Shown here piece after piece: positions 26,060 through 34,253 of a stretch of DNA of 64,000 nucleotides. The stretch is from Sneathiellales bacterium (GTDB lineage Bacteria > Pseudomonadota > Alphaproteobacteria > JANQFL01), in assembly GCA_028277845.1 (NCBI GenBank), contig JANQFL010000070.1, positions 62,001 to 126,000 on the forward strand, in the 5' to 3' direction. Position numbers and translations under genes: made by a program. A model generated the notes under the pieces. That model saw only the letters and a list, made by a program, of their open reading frames with translations, ran no database searches and had not been told where the DNA came from. Positions within the stretch are counted from its first letter, which is position 1. Every line of letters starts with the position of its first letter.

Positions 26060-27177
26060 CCGACATAGCCATACTCGGCGATGAAACCACGCCGTTATTG
26101 GAATTTAGAAACGTGGAGAAACGTTTCGGCGGTTCCATCGTTGCCGTCAAGGATCTGAATCTCAAAATCGGGCGTGGCGATTTCGTCGCCATCATGGGGC
26201 CGAGTGGCTGCGGCAAGACAACGACCCTGCGTATGCTGGCGGGGCTCGAGGAACCGACGAGCGGCACGCTTCTGTACAACGGTCTGCCCGTCAACGACCT
26301 TCCCGCCTGGAAAAGGCAGATGCCCCTGGTGTGGCAGAGTTACGCCCTGTTTCCGTTCATGTCCGTGCTCGACAACGTAGCCTTCGGCATGCGGAGCCGT
26401 AAGATGCCCAAAGCGGAGCGGAATAAGCGGGCCCAGGCCTGGTTGGATAGGCTGGGGATCGGAGAAATGGCCGCCCGCAGCCCGTCGACTCTTTCGGGCG
26501 GGCAGGCGCAGCGCGTCGCGCTGGCCAGGGCATTGGTGCTGGAACCCGAAGTGCTTCTTTTGGACGAACCCTTGTCCGCGCTCGACGCACATATGGTCGT
26601 GCGCATGCAGTCGGAGCTGGCCGAATTGCAGCGCTCGTTGGGCATCACCTTCATTTACGTCACGCACAATCAGTCCGAGGCCTTCGCCATGGCCAACCGC
26701 GTGGTGATCATGAACGAAGGTGAGTTGCAACAGGTCGGGCATCCGATGGACGTGTACCGCGCGCCTCGCACCAGATTTGTGGCGGAGTTCGTCGGCGCCA
26801 ATAACATTGTCGACGGCGAGATTGTGAAAGTCGGCGAAGCGGCCTACGTCGTCGACACGCCAATCGGAAAACTGACATCGTCAAATCCGTCGGGTCTTGA
26901 AGCGCAAACAGGGCAGCGTGTCCATTTGGTGGTCAGCGCCGACATGGTACATGTGGGTGCGGACCATTCTGACGAATCGGCAAATCTAATCGATGCGCGC
27001 CTGGTCGGTGAGAGTTTCGTCGGCAACGTGGTGACTTTGGTTTTCGAGACCAACGGTAACTACGAGTTGAAGGTCCAGCTTCAGCAGCGCGCTCTTTCGG
27101 ATCTCGACCTCAATATCAATGACACGGCGACGCTGGCGTTCGGCCACGATGACGCATTGTTGATTCCCTCTTCCTGA
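26056..27177 (+). CDS. ABC transporter ATP-binding protein (PotA-like)
   Basis: 373 aa. Walker A GPSGCGKTT (near residue 48), Q loop in LVWQSYALFPFMSV, signature LSGGQAQRVALARAL, Walker B VLLLDEPLSALDAH and switch histidine in YVTHNQSEA. Residues from about 240 form the C-terminal TOBE/OB domain normal for PotA/MalK-type ATPases. Energises uptake by the two preceding permeases. The creatininase-family gene follows after 26 bases, in what looks like the same transcript. Confidence 0.93.
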   Translation: MTDIAILGDETTPLLEFRNVEKRFGGSIVAVKDLNLKIGRGDFVAIMGPSGCGKTTTLRMLAGLEEPTSGTLLYNGLPVNDLPAWKRQMPLVWQSYALFPFMSVLDNVAFGMRSRKMPKAERNKRAQAWLDRLGIGEMAARSPSTLSGGQAQRVALARALVLEPEVLLLDEPLSALDAHMVVRMQSELAELQRSLGITFIYVTHNQSEAFAMANRVVIMNEGELQQVGHPMDVYRAPRTRFVAEFVGANNIVDGEIVKVGEAAYVVDTPIGKLTSSNPSGLEAQTGQRVHLVVSADMVHVGADHSDESANLIDARLVGESFVGNVVTLVFETNGNYELKVQLQQRALSDLDLNINDTATLAFGHDDALLIPSS

Positions 27178-27203
27178 CACCAAACGAAAAAGGAAAACGG
27201 ACT

Positions 27204-27995
27204 ATGTCCTCAAGAACCGTCCATATGGAGCAGATGAACTGGATGGACTATGCCGCTCTGATCGAGACCCAGCCGGTTGTCTTTCTGCCTGTTGGGGCGT
27301 TGGAGCAGCACGGGCCGCATTTGCCGATGAACTGCGATGAAATCATTCCCCGGGAAATCTCCGAGGAAGTGGCGAAAAACATTGGCGGTTTGGTCGCGCC
27401 ATCTCTCTATTACGGTTACAAGTCACAGCCCCGTACCGGTGGCGGAAATCACTTCCCGGGCACGACCAGTCTAAGCGCCGAGGCGGTCATAAAGAGTGTG
27501 CGCGACGTCGTCACGGAGTTCGGACGCCACGGCATGCGCCGTATGGTTTTGATGGACGGACACTCCGAGAACACCATGTTCATCATCGAAGGCATCGATC
27601 TTGCGTTGACCGAATTGCGGCGTGAGGGCATCGGCGACATGAAGGTGCTACGAATAGGGTATTACGAATTTACCAGCCCCGAGACGGAAAAGGTCGTGTG
27701 GCCGGACGGATTCCCGAGCTGGCCGCTCGAACATGCCGGCGTGATGGAGACGTCGGTAATGTTGTACCGGCACCCAGAATTGGTCGATCTGTCCAAATTG
27801 CCGAAGGACACGCCCGCCGAATTCGAACCCTACGACGTCTACCCGGTGACGTTCGAAAACCTGCCGGGCTTGCCCCGATCCGGCGCTTTGAATTCCGCCA
27901 ATCTGGCGACCGTCGAGAAAGGCAAGTTAATGTTCGACGAGTATGTTGCCGGGATTACGGCGGCGGTGATCAAGGAGTTTGGGTTGCAAATCTGA
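27204..27995 (+). CDS. Creatininase-family amidohydrolase
   Basis: 263 aa. The metal-binding signature is present: FLPVGALEQHGPHLPMNCDE supplies Glu, His and Asp, MVLMDGHSENTMF replaces the usual NGHGGN, and EHAGVMETSVML carries the last acidic ligand region. The family includes creatinine amidohydrolase and formamide or peptide-amide hydrolases (FAPy deformylase, MftE). A hydrolase of cyclic or N-acyl amides next to a polyamine-type importer suggests that the imported compound contains an amide bond. Standard AAAAGGAAAA ribosome site. Confidence 0.88.
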   Translation: MSSRTVHMEQMNWMDYAALIETQPVVFLPVGALEQHGPHLPMNCDEIIPREISEEVAKNIGGLVAPSLYYGYKSQPRTGGGNHFPGTTSLSAEAVIKSVRDVVTEFGRHGMRRMVLMDGHSENTMFIIEGIDLALTELRREGIGDMKVLRIGYYEFTSPETEKVVWPDGFPSWPLEHAGVMETSVMLYRHPELVDLSKLPKDTPAEFEPYDVYPVTFENLPGLPRSGALNSANLATVEKGKLMFDEYVAGITAAVIKEFGLQI

Positions 27996-28303
27996 TTCCG
28001 GCTTCCTCGGGAAGTCTGCTCGAAGCCGTCACCGACCATCGAAATGTAATATGTCCCGTGAGCATCGTTTATGGAAAAGACGCCGCAGTTCTTGCCTCGA
28101 TCCCGACTATTTCAACCTCCACCGTCATCGTGACCGCTGCAACATCCTCAAGCAAAACCGCTCAGCTGCCTTAACCAAGTAGCGTCTTCCGGCATCGTTT
28201 TTGCCATGGCGAACAGCCAGTTCGCCAGTTCTCTGTGGTCGTCGTTCATGCCCGTTCCCGTTTCACGCGCTTACCGGCTGGACCGCAGAATCAGGAGCGC
28301 TTT
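27996..28303. other. 308-base convergent intergenic region
   Basis: Lies between the stop codons of the creatininase and the minus-strand hydrolase. It contains one 7-bp hairpin (GGCGAAC/GTTCGCC, 28208-28226) without a T tract on either strand. I see no gene, and termination here may be Rho-dependent. Confidence 0.4.
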
Positions 28304-29143
28304 CTAGACGTCGGCGATGACCATCTGGCGCTGCCTTCCAAGGCCTTCGATATTGAGTTCCATGACATCGCCGACATTGACGAACCCCGGCGGGTTCATG
28401 CCCATGCCGACACCCGGCGGGGTGCCTGTCGAAATCACGTCGCCGGGGTGCAGCGTGAAAAGCTGGCTGAGATAGGAAACCAGATACTGAACGCCGAAGA
28501 TCATGGTCCTGGTCGAGCCGTTTTGGCGTGTCTCGCCGTTGACTTCCAACCGCATGGAGAGGTTCTGCGGGTCCGGAATTTCGTCCTTGGTAACGACGTA
28601 CGGACCAAGCGGGCCGAATGTGTCGCAGGACTTGCCCTTGGTCCACTGGCCTTCCCGTTCGATCTGGAAAACCCGCTCCGACACATCGTTGACGATGCAG
28701 TAGGCCGCAACGTGGTCCAACGCATCGGCCTCCGCAACATATTTCGCCGTCTTGCCGATGACGATGCCCAGCTCCACTTCGTAGTCGAGCTTCTCGGCAC
28801 CCCGCGGTTTGACAACGGCGTCGTTGGGACCGGTGATCGCCGACGTCGCCTTCATGAAAACAACCGGTTCCGTCGGTATGGGGTTGCCGGTTTCCTCGGC
28901 ATGGTCGGAATAGTTCAACCCGATACAGACGAGTTTGCCCACATTACCGACGCAGGGGCCGAGGCGTTGCGGGCCGTCGACGATCGGCAGCGACGACGGG
29001 TCCACGTTTTCGAACACCGACATGTCCGCAAGCAACGGGCCGTTGATATCCGAGCAGAGGCCCGACAGGTCGCGAAGCGTCCCGTCCGGCTCGACGAGTG
29101 CCGGTTTTTCTGCCCCCGGCGCGCCATAGCGAGCAAGTTTCAT
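28304..29143 (-). CDS. Fumarylacetoacetate hydrolase-family protein
   Basis: 279 aa, typical of the single-domain bacterial FAH family. Motifs: CIGLNYSDHAEETGNPIP, VFMKATSAITGP, LDYEVELGIVIGK (metal Glu residues), YCIVNDVSERVFQIERE, QWTKGKSCDTFGPLGPY and VISTGTPPGVGMG. Members include 2,4-diketo-3-deoxy-L-rhamnonate/fuconate hydrolase, ureidoglycolate lyase and acylpyruvases. Being last in a minus-strand operon after an SDR and an IlvD-type dehydratase, it most plausibly hydrolyses a 2,4-diketo-3-deoxy sugar acid to pyruvate and a hydroxyacid. That pathway assignment is inference. Confidence 0.9.
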   Translation of the reverse strand: MKLARYGAPGAEKPALVEPDGTLRDLSGLCSDINGPLLADMSVFENVDPSSLPIVDGPQRLGPCVGNVGKLVCIGLNYSDHAEETGNPIPTEPVVFMKATSAITGPNDAVVKPRGAEKLDYEVELGIVIGKTAKYVAEADALDHVAAYCIVNDVSERVFQIEREGQWTKGKSCDTFGPLGPYVVTKDEIPDPQNLSMRLEVNGETRQNGSTRTMIFGVQYLVSYLSQLFTLHPGDVISTGTPPGVGMGMNPPGFVNVGDVMELNIEGLGRQRQMVIADV

Positions 29144-29206
29144 GATTTTCCTTTTCGAGAGTCTGAGTGTTTCACGAGGCCGAACCAGCCGTTCTAAATA
29201 TTGACG

Positions 29207-29989
29207 TCAGGTCCAACCGGCATCGACGATGAAGTTCTGCGCGGTGCACATTTTGGAGTCGTCGGAGCCGAGGAAAAGTGCCATGCGCGCCACTTCGTGG
29301 GGCTGGATGTGCGTCTTGATGCATTGGCGGATCTGCAGCACCTGCTCGCCTTCCTCGTTGTACCACTTCTCCTTCTGGCGTTCGGTGAATATCCAGCCCG
29401 GAACCAGCGTATTGGCGCGAATGCCATGCTTGCCGTAATAACGGGCGAAACCGCGGGTCAGTCCGTGAACCGAGGCCTTGGAAGCTGCATAGGCGGGCAG
29501 GTCGTCCTGGGCCTGCATCCAGGAAATCGAACCGAAACTGATGATCGAGCCCGATCCCGCCTCCACCATCTGCGGTGCCGCGGCCTGTGTCGCGAAAAAT
29601 ATGTGGCGCATGTTCACGGCCAAGCGGTCTTCCCAGTATTCCAGGGTAACCTCGGCCAGGTCGTGACGTTCGTCATGGGCTGCGTTGTTGAGCAACACGG
29701 TGATGTTGCCGAGATCCCGGCCGACCTGCGTCACCGTCGCCTGCAATTTCTCCACGTCGCTCACGTCACATTCGATGAATCTCGGCGTCGGAAGTCCCAG
29801 TTCGGCAATTGAATCGGTGAGCGCATTCGCGGCATCGACGTTGATATCGACGAAGGCCACTTTCGATTTTTGTGCGCAGAAGTGCGCCACCATGCTGGAA
29901 CCGATGCCCGCCGCGCCGCCGGTGATGAACACGGTCCGGCCTTCCAGGCTCGGGTAAATGGTCTCCGTCAGGTTGATTTCCTCTGCCAT
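29207..29989 (-). CDS. SDR-family dehydrogenase, XylB-like (aldose 1-dehydrogenase type)
   Basis: 260 aa. Rossmann motif FITGGAAGIGSSMV, NNAAHDERHDLAEVTLEYW, catalytic Ser in SFGSISW and Tyr-Lys in AYAASKASVHGLTRG, then LVPGWIFTERQKEKWYNEEG and a terminal TAQNFIVDAGW. The DERH, QKEKWY and DAGW details resemble the Caulobacter D-xylose dehydrogenase XylB. It would oxidise an aldose to the aldonolactone with NAD, upstream of the IlvD-type dehydratase in the next gene. A strong GGAGG precedes the start. Which sugar it prefers cannot be decided here. Confidence 0.88.
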   Translation of the reverse strand: MAEEINLTETIYPSLEGRTVFITGGAAGIGSSMVAHFCAQKSKVAFVDINVDAANALTDSIAELGLPTPRFIECDVSDVEKLQATVTQVGRDLGNITVLLNNAAHDERHDLAEVTLEYWEDRLAVNMRHIFFATQAAAPQMVEAGSGSIISFGSISWMQAQDDLPAYAASKASVHGLTRGFARYYGKHGIRANTLVPGWIFTERQKEKWYNEEGEQVLQIRQCIKTHIQPHEVARMALFLGSDDSKMCTAQNFIVDAGWT

Positions 29990-30038
29990 GCGCGGCGCCT
30001 CCTTTTAACGGTCTGATTTGCGGCGGGCTTCGAGAGAC

Positions 30039-31763
30039 CTAGTGGGAATCCCGTTCCACGACGACCCCCCGCTTGCTGGCGAGAATGTCCCAGTCGCAGC
30101 CCTGATCGGCCTGCTCCACGTGGTTGTGGTAGAGCCGCTGGTAACCCGTCTCCATGGTTGGCGGCGGCGCCATCCAGCGCGACCGGCGGGCCGCCAGTTC
30201 ATCCTCGGGCACCAGCAGGTCTATGCGCCGTTCGTCGACGTTGATTTCGATTTCGTCGCCGTTCTCGACCAGCGCCAGCGGGCCGCCGACGGCGGCTTCC
30301 GGCGCCACGTGCAGGATGACGGTACCGTAGGCCGTACCGCTCATGCGCGCATCCGAGATGCGGACCATGTCGGTGACTCCCTTTTTCAGGATCTTCGGCG
30401 GCAATCCCATATTGCCCACTTCCGGCATGCCCGGATATCCGCGCGGACCACAGTTCTTCAGGACCATGATGCAGGTTTCGTCGATATCCAGGTCCGGGTC
30501 CTCGATCTTGGCGTGGTAGTCCTCGATGGTCTCGAACACCACGGCCCGGCCCCTGTGGTTCATCAGATCGGGTGTCGCGGCCGAGGGTTTCACGACGCAA
30601 CCGCTCGGCGCCAGATTGCCTTTGAGGACCGCAATCCCACCATTGGCCGTGAGGCCGTTTTGCCATGGACGGATAACGTCGTCGTTATGGTTGACGGCGT
30701 CCCGGCAGTTTTCCGAGACGGTTTTGCCGGTCACGGTACGGTGTCCGCCGTTCAGTTTGCCGTGCTCCAGAAGCGCCTTGTTGACGGCCTGCAGGCCGCC
30801 GGCGTAGTGGAAGTCCTCCATCAAGTGGTCGCCGGCGGGCATCAGATTGACGATCGTCGGGATGTCGCGCCCGATCTCGTCCCAGTCGTCCAAAGACAAG
30901 GGGACACCCAGGCGTTTGGCGATAGCTTGCAAATGAATGACGGCATTGGTCGATCCGCCGATGGCGGCGACGGTGCGGATGGCGTTCTCGAACGCGTCGC
31001 GGGTCAGAATGTGGGACAGCTTGATATCCTGATGGACCATGTCGACGATACGGCGGCCCGACTGCTGGGCCAGCACCTTGCGGTGGGCGTCGACGGCGGG
31101 GATGGTGCCGTTGCCCGGCAGCGCGATGCCCATGGCCTCCATCAGACAGGCCATGGAGGACGCGGTGCCCATAGTCATGCACGATCCGTTCGACCGGTGC
31201 ATGCCGCTTTCGGCCGACATGAACTCGGCGACCGAAATCTCGCCGGCCTTGACCTCCTCGGCGAAGCGCCAGACATCCGTCCCGGACCCCAGCGTGCCGC
31301 CTTTGAAGCGGCCGTTCAACATCGGCCCGCCGGAAATCACGATGGTTGGGATATCGCAGCTCGCCGCCCCCATGACCAGGGCCGGCGTGGTCTTGTCGCA
31401 ACCGACCAGCAGGACGACACCGTCCAGGGGATTGGCGCGGATCGATTCCTCGACATCCATGCTGATCAGGTTTCTGAACAACATGGCGGTCGGTTTGACG
31501 ATCGATTCGCCGACGCTCATGACCGGGAACTCGAACGGGTAGCCGCCCGCCTCCAGGACGCCGCGCTTCACTTTCTCGGCGAAGTCGCCCAGATGGGCAT
31601 TGCAAGGCGACAGTTCCGACGCCGTGTTGCAAATGCCGATGACCGGGCGACCGTCGAAGGCCTCATCCGGTGTTCCCTGGTTGCGCAGCCACGACCGTTT
31701 GAGAAAACCGTCACGGTTGACCTTGCCGAACCATTCCGTTGACCGAAGTGTTTTTTTTGTCAT
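30039..31763 (-). CDS. IlvD/Edd-family sugar-acid dehydratase (arabinonate/xylonate dehydratase-like)
   Basis: 574 aa from the ATG at 31761-31763, which has AGGA upstream; a start at 31778 lacks one. Iron-sulfur cysteines are in GICNTASELSPCNAHL, LVGCDKTTPALVMGA and LKNCGPRGYPGMPEVG; DARMSGTAYGTVILHVAPE is the closing family motif. IHRSNGSCMTMGTASSMA-like MHRSNGSCMTMGTASSMACL is typical of the sugar-acid branch rather than amino-acid IlvD. Converts an aldonate to 2-keto-3-deoxyaldonate. First gene of the minus-strand operon, divergent from the FadR-type regulator. Confidence 0.92.
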   Translation of the reverse strand: MTKKTLRSTEWFGKVNRDGFLKRSWLRNQGTPDEAFDGRPVIGICNTASELSPCNAHLGDFAEKVKRGVLEAGGYPFEFPVMSVGESIVKPTAMLFRNLISMDVEESIRANPLDGVVLLVGCDKTTPALVMGAASCDIPTIVISGGPMLNGRFKGGTLGSGTDVWRFAEEVKAGEISVAEFMSAESGMHRSNGSCMTMGTASSMACLMEAMGIALPGNGTIPAVDAHRKVLAQQSGRRIVDMVHQDIKLSHILTRDAFENAIRTVAAIGGSTNAVIHLQAIAKRLGVPLSLDDWDEIGRDIPTIVNLMPAGDHLMEDFHYAGGLQAVNKALLEHGKLNGGHRTVTGKTVSENCRDAVNHNDDVIRPWQNGLTANGGIAVLKGNLAPSGCVVKPSAATPDLMNHRGRAVVFETIEDYHAKIEDPDLDIDETCIMVLKNCGPRGYPGMPEVGNMGLPPKILKKGVTDMVRISDARMSGTAYGTVILHVAPEAAVGGPLALVENGDEIEINVDERRIDLLVPEDELAARRSRWMAPPPTMETGYQRLYHNHVEQADQGCDWDILASKRGVVVERDSH

Positions 31764-31846
31764 GGTTTTGGTCCTCATCGATCGATGTGAGATACGCGGC
31801 CACGGCGAGGGCAGAAGCCAACAGAGACAAAGTTGTATATTGAATT

Positions 31847-31929
31847 ACAAATTTTTACAAATTGTATTTTAACACAACCTATTGATATCGATGAAATATC
31901 GGCAAATTTGTCAATTTATTTGTAAAATC
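31847..31929. promoter_or_regulatory. AT-rich regulatory region between dehydratase and fadR-type regulator
   Basis: Contains a 16-base element ACAAATTTTTACAAAT (31847-31862), an adjacent TACAA-A-TTGTA (31856-31866), a TTGTA...TACAA pair (31833-31850), and a second element of 22 bases at 31908-31929 beginning TTGTCAATTTATTTG. Both the 16-base and the 22-base elements recur upstream of the transporter operon at 32.9 kb. FadR-subfamily GntR proteins bind short GT/AC-type palindromes, so these are candidate operators for the regulator encoded next to them. Confidence 0.5.
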
Positions 31930-31988
31930 ATGTGGTTTACGCTACTAAGGGGCGGTCACCCGAAAGTTTGCAGCACTCGGATTTTGAG

Positions 31989-32768
31989 ATGAGCGACAGC
32001 GTGTTTGAAGGACGGTCCGGCAACGGGTTCAGCCTCGGGCAAATCAAATTTGAACCGGTCCCGGCGCGCAAAACGCGGCAACTCTCGGACTATGTCTACG
32101 AGAGCATTCTGGAAAAACTGATCTCCGGCCAATTGGACGAGGGCGTCAAGCTGCCGACGGAGAACGAACTGGCGCGGCTGTTCGAAGTCTCGCGTCCGAC
32201 GGTGCGCCAGGCGCTTTCCAGATTGCAGGCGGATGGGCTTGTCGTTTCCCGCAAGGGGTCGGGCAATTATGTCTCCCGGCGTCCCTCGACATCGCTGTTG
32301 AACCTGAACCCCGGCGAAGGCGCCATATCGGAAATGCTCAAAAGCCATGAGTTGCGCATCGCTTTGGAGGGCGATGCCGCGGCGCTGGCAGCGGCCCGGC
32401 GCAGTTCGGCCGAACTGTCGAATATGAAGGACGCGCTTGATCTGCAGGCGAAATCGGCCACGATATCGAAGCAGGACGTCAGCCGTGCCGACGCGATCTT
32501 TCATGAAACGATTGCCGAGGCGACCCGCAATCATTTGTTCGTCGATGTCATCAAGTCGCTGACCGAAGCGGCACGTAATTCCTGGGTCATATGGACCAAG
32601 CTGTCCAGCCATGATTACGAAAAGGTCGTGGCGACCGTCGTCGGTGAACATAGAAAAATCTATGATGCCATCGAACGGCAGGATCCGGACCGAGCCCGTT
32701 CGGCCATGCGCGTGCACCTTAGCACCGCGGTAGACCGGATGCTGGGGGCGGCGGATTCCGGCGCTTGA
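31989..32768 (+). CDS. FadR/GntR-family transcriptional regulator
   Basis: 259 aa from the ATG at 31989; the frame opens at 31932 but the earlier codons carry no domain. The winged HTH is residues ~30-95: YESILEKLISGQLDEGVKLP, then SRPTVRQALSRLQADGLV with a wing ending GSGNYV. The C-terminal helical FCD domain (residues ~110-250) has HELRIALEGDAAALAAARR and VVGEHRKIYDAIERQD, where the family places metal-coordinating residues. Located between the sugar-acid operon and the importer, it is the likely regulator of both; the effector is presumably a pathway sugar acid. Confidence 0.88.
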   Translation: MSDSVFEGRSGNGFSLGQIKFEPVPARKTRQLSDYVYESILEKLISGQLDEGVKLPTENELARLFEVSRPTVRQALSRLQADGLVVSRKGSGNYVSRRPSTSLLNLNPGEGAISEMLKSHELRIALEGDAAALAAARRSSAELSNMKDALDLQAKSATISKQDVSRADAIFHETIAEATRNHLFVDVIKSLTEAARNSWVIWTKLSSHDYEKVVATVVGEHRKIYDAIERQDPDRARSAMRVHLSTAVDRMLGAADSGA

Positions 32769-33106
32769 CCGGCACGCGCACGCCCCTTCGTAACACTCGA
32801 ACTCGATCGGCTTGCCTCACATTGGCGCTTCCGTCGCATGCCGGCGCTCCCGCTGCCATGTGCCATGTGTACCGACCTCTAACGCGTGACGCCACGCAAA
32901 TTCATAGTCAATCTGACATATGTTGTCATTTATTTGGCAAAATCTGTTTTATAGATTGACAAATTTTTACAAATAATAAACTCTTTGGATCGTTGCTGCA
33001 GCAACGCGCCAACCAACAAGCCTGCAAATCGGCGTTGTGAGCAGTTCGGAAGGGGCTTTCAGGTCAAGAGGCCAGGCCCGATCAACACCGGATGGAGGGA
33101 AAGATC
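32769..33106. promoter_or_regulatory. 338-base upstream region of the second sugar importer
   Basis: No gene. It holds two elements shared with the 31.85-31.93 kb region: a 22-base relative at 32923-32944 (TTGTCATTTATTTGG...) and an exact ACAAATTTTTACAAAT at 32959-32974. TTGACA at 32956-32961 overlaps the latter and could be a -35 box. About 20 bases further is a perfect 16-bp palindrome (separate entry). This is probably the promoter and operator region of the importer operon. Confidence 0.5.
32991..33006. promoter_or_regulatory. Perfect 16-bp palindrome upstream of the importer
   Basis: CGTTGCTGCAGCAACG is its own reverse complement, 101 bases before the binding-protein ATG and 17 bases after the shared AT-rich element. 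It could be a second operator (even-length palindromes are usual for LacI-type proteins) or part of an untranslated-leader hairpin. No such regulator is encoded in this window, so the binding protein is unknown. Confidence 0.4.
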
Positions 33107-34132
33107 ATGATGCTACGGAAAAGATCGTTTCTGACGGGCCTTGCGGCAATGTCGCTCATCGCAGCGGCGGGCATCGGCGCCCCGTCCCAGGCAGCGGGAG
33201 ACAAGCGCATCGCGTTCTTCGTTTCCGATCTGTCGAACGTGTTCCACCAATCACAGGCCGCCGAGGCCAAACGCTATGCCAAGGAAAAATATGGTGCCGA
33301 AGTCGTCGTCTTCGACGGTCAAGCCGATTCCGCGGTCATGACCCAGAATGTCGACCAAATCGCCGCCGGGGCGTTCGATGGCGCCACGCTGCACATCTGG
33401 GACGCGGAAGCCGCTACCCCGGGTGTCAACGAGGCGCTGGGCGAGAAAATCGCCATGACCTCGTTCTTCAGCCCGATCTCGGACACCGGCATTCCGACGG
33501 CACGCAGCGACGAGGCCGGCGTGTCCTACGAAATGGGCCGGCAGATGGCGACCGCCTGGAAGGAAGCCCACCCGGACAAGCCGATCGTCATGGTGCAGCT
33601 CGGTTGGCCGAACCACACCGAGGTGAATTCCGGCCGCACGGCGCCGTTTGTTCAGGGCGTTCTGTCCGTCGACCCGAAGGCCGAAAACCTCGGCTGCCTC
33701 GACTCCAGCAAAGGCCAGGAAGCGGCGAAGCAGATCATCGTCGACCTGCTGACCCAACGGCCCGAAGTCAACCTGATCTATTCGGAAGCCTCGAACCTCA
33801 CCGTCGGCACCATGGCCGGCCTGTCTCAACTCGGCCGCGGCAAGTTCGACAACGGCAAGCCGTTGACCGAGATCGTCGCCAGTGTCGATTTCGACAGCGT
33901 CGAATACGACCAGGTTTACGATCCGAACTCGAGCCTCAAGGTCTCCATGGGCCTGCCGCCGGTCGAAACGGCGCGCGGACGGGTGGATCTGGTCATGGAC
34001 GTCATCAACGGCAAGGTCGAGCCGTCGACGAGCCCGGCCAAGGAGTTCTTCTACAAGGCCTACACCATCTCCTATTGGACGATGGCCCAGGACAAGGCGA
34101 AGGCCTGGCTGCAGAACCAGTTCGGCATCTAA
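33107..34132 (+). CDS. Sugar ABC transporter substrate-binding protein (ribose-type)
   Basis: 341 aa from the ATG at 33107, six bases after GGAGGGA. Residues 1-30 are a signal peptide with cleavage near SQAA. The mature part is a type I periplasmic binding fold: AFFVSDLSNVFHQSQAAEAK, NVDQIAAGAFDGATLHIWDA, MVQLGWPNHTEVNSGRTAPF, ending in AYTISYWTMAQDKA. It binds a sugar or sugar acid in the periplasm and passes it to the CUT2-type transporter that follows. An 11-bp hairpin separates it from the ATPase gene. Confidence 0.88.
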   Translation: MMLRKRSFLTGLAAMSLIAAAGIGAPSQAAGDKRIAFFVSDLSNVFHQSQAAEAKRYAKEKYGAEVVVFDGQADSAVMTQNVDQIAAGAFDGATLHIWDAEAATPGVNEALGEKIAMTSFFSPISDTGIPTARSDEAGVSYEMGRQMATAWKEAHPDKPIVMVQLGWPNHTEVNSGRTAPFVQGVLSVDPKAENLGCLDSSKGQEAAKQIIVDLLTQRPEVNLIYSEASNLTVGTMAGLSQLGRGKFDNGKPLTEIVASVDFDSVEYDQVYDPNSSLKVSMGLPPVETARGRVDLVMDVINGKVEPSTSPAKEFFYKAYTISYWTMAQDKAKAWLQNQFGI

Positions 34133-34141
34133 ACCGAAGCG

Positions 34142-34182
34142 CCGGCCTTGCGTCCGTTGCCCTGTTGCGGGCGCAAGGCCGG
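34142..34182 (+). other. Intercistronic hairpin after the binding-protein gene
   Basis: Perfect 11-bp arms CCGGCCTTGCG (34142-34152) and CGCAAGGCCGG (34172-34182) with a 19-base loop, nine bases after the stop. There is no T run, so it is more likely an mRNA-stabilising or partial-processing structure that keeps binding protein in excess over membrane components than a terminator. The ATPase start follows 71 bases later. Confidence 0.6.
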
Positions 34183-34253
34183 ACGTTCCGCGCCTGGGTG
34201 GGTATGCGTCGTTTGAACCACCGGGGCCGCGGCCTTCCGTACACACAAAACGG

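Noticed and set aside
28208-28226. Bidirectional terminator between the creatininase and FAH genes
   Set aside because: The hairpin has only 7 bp and no T tract on either strand.
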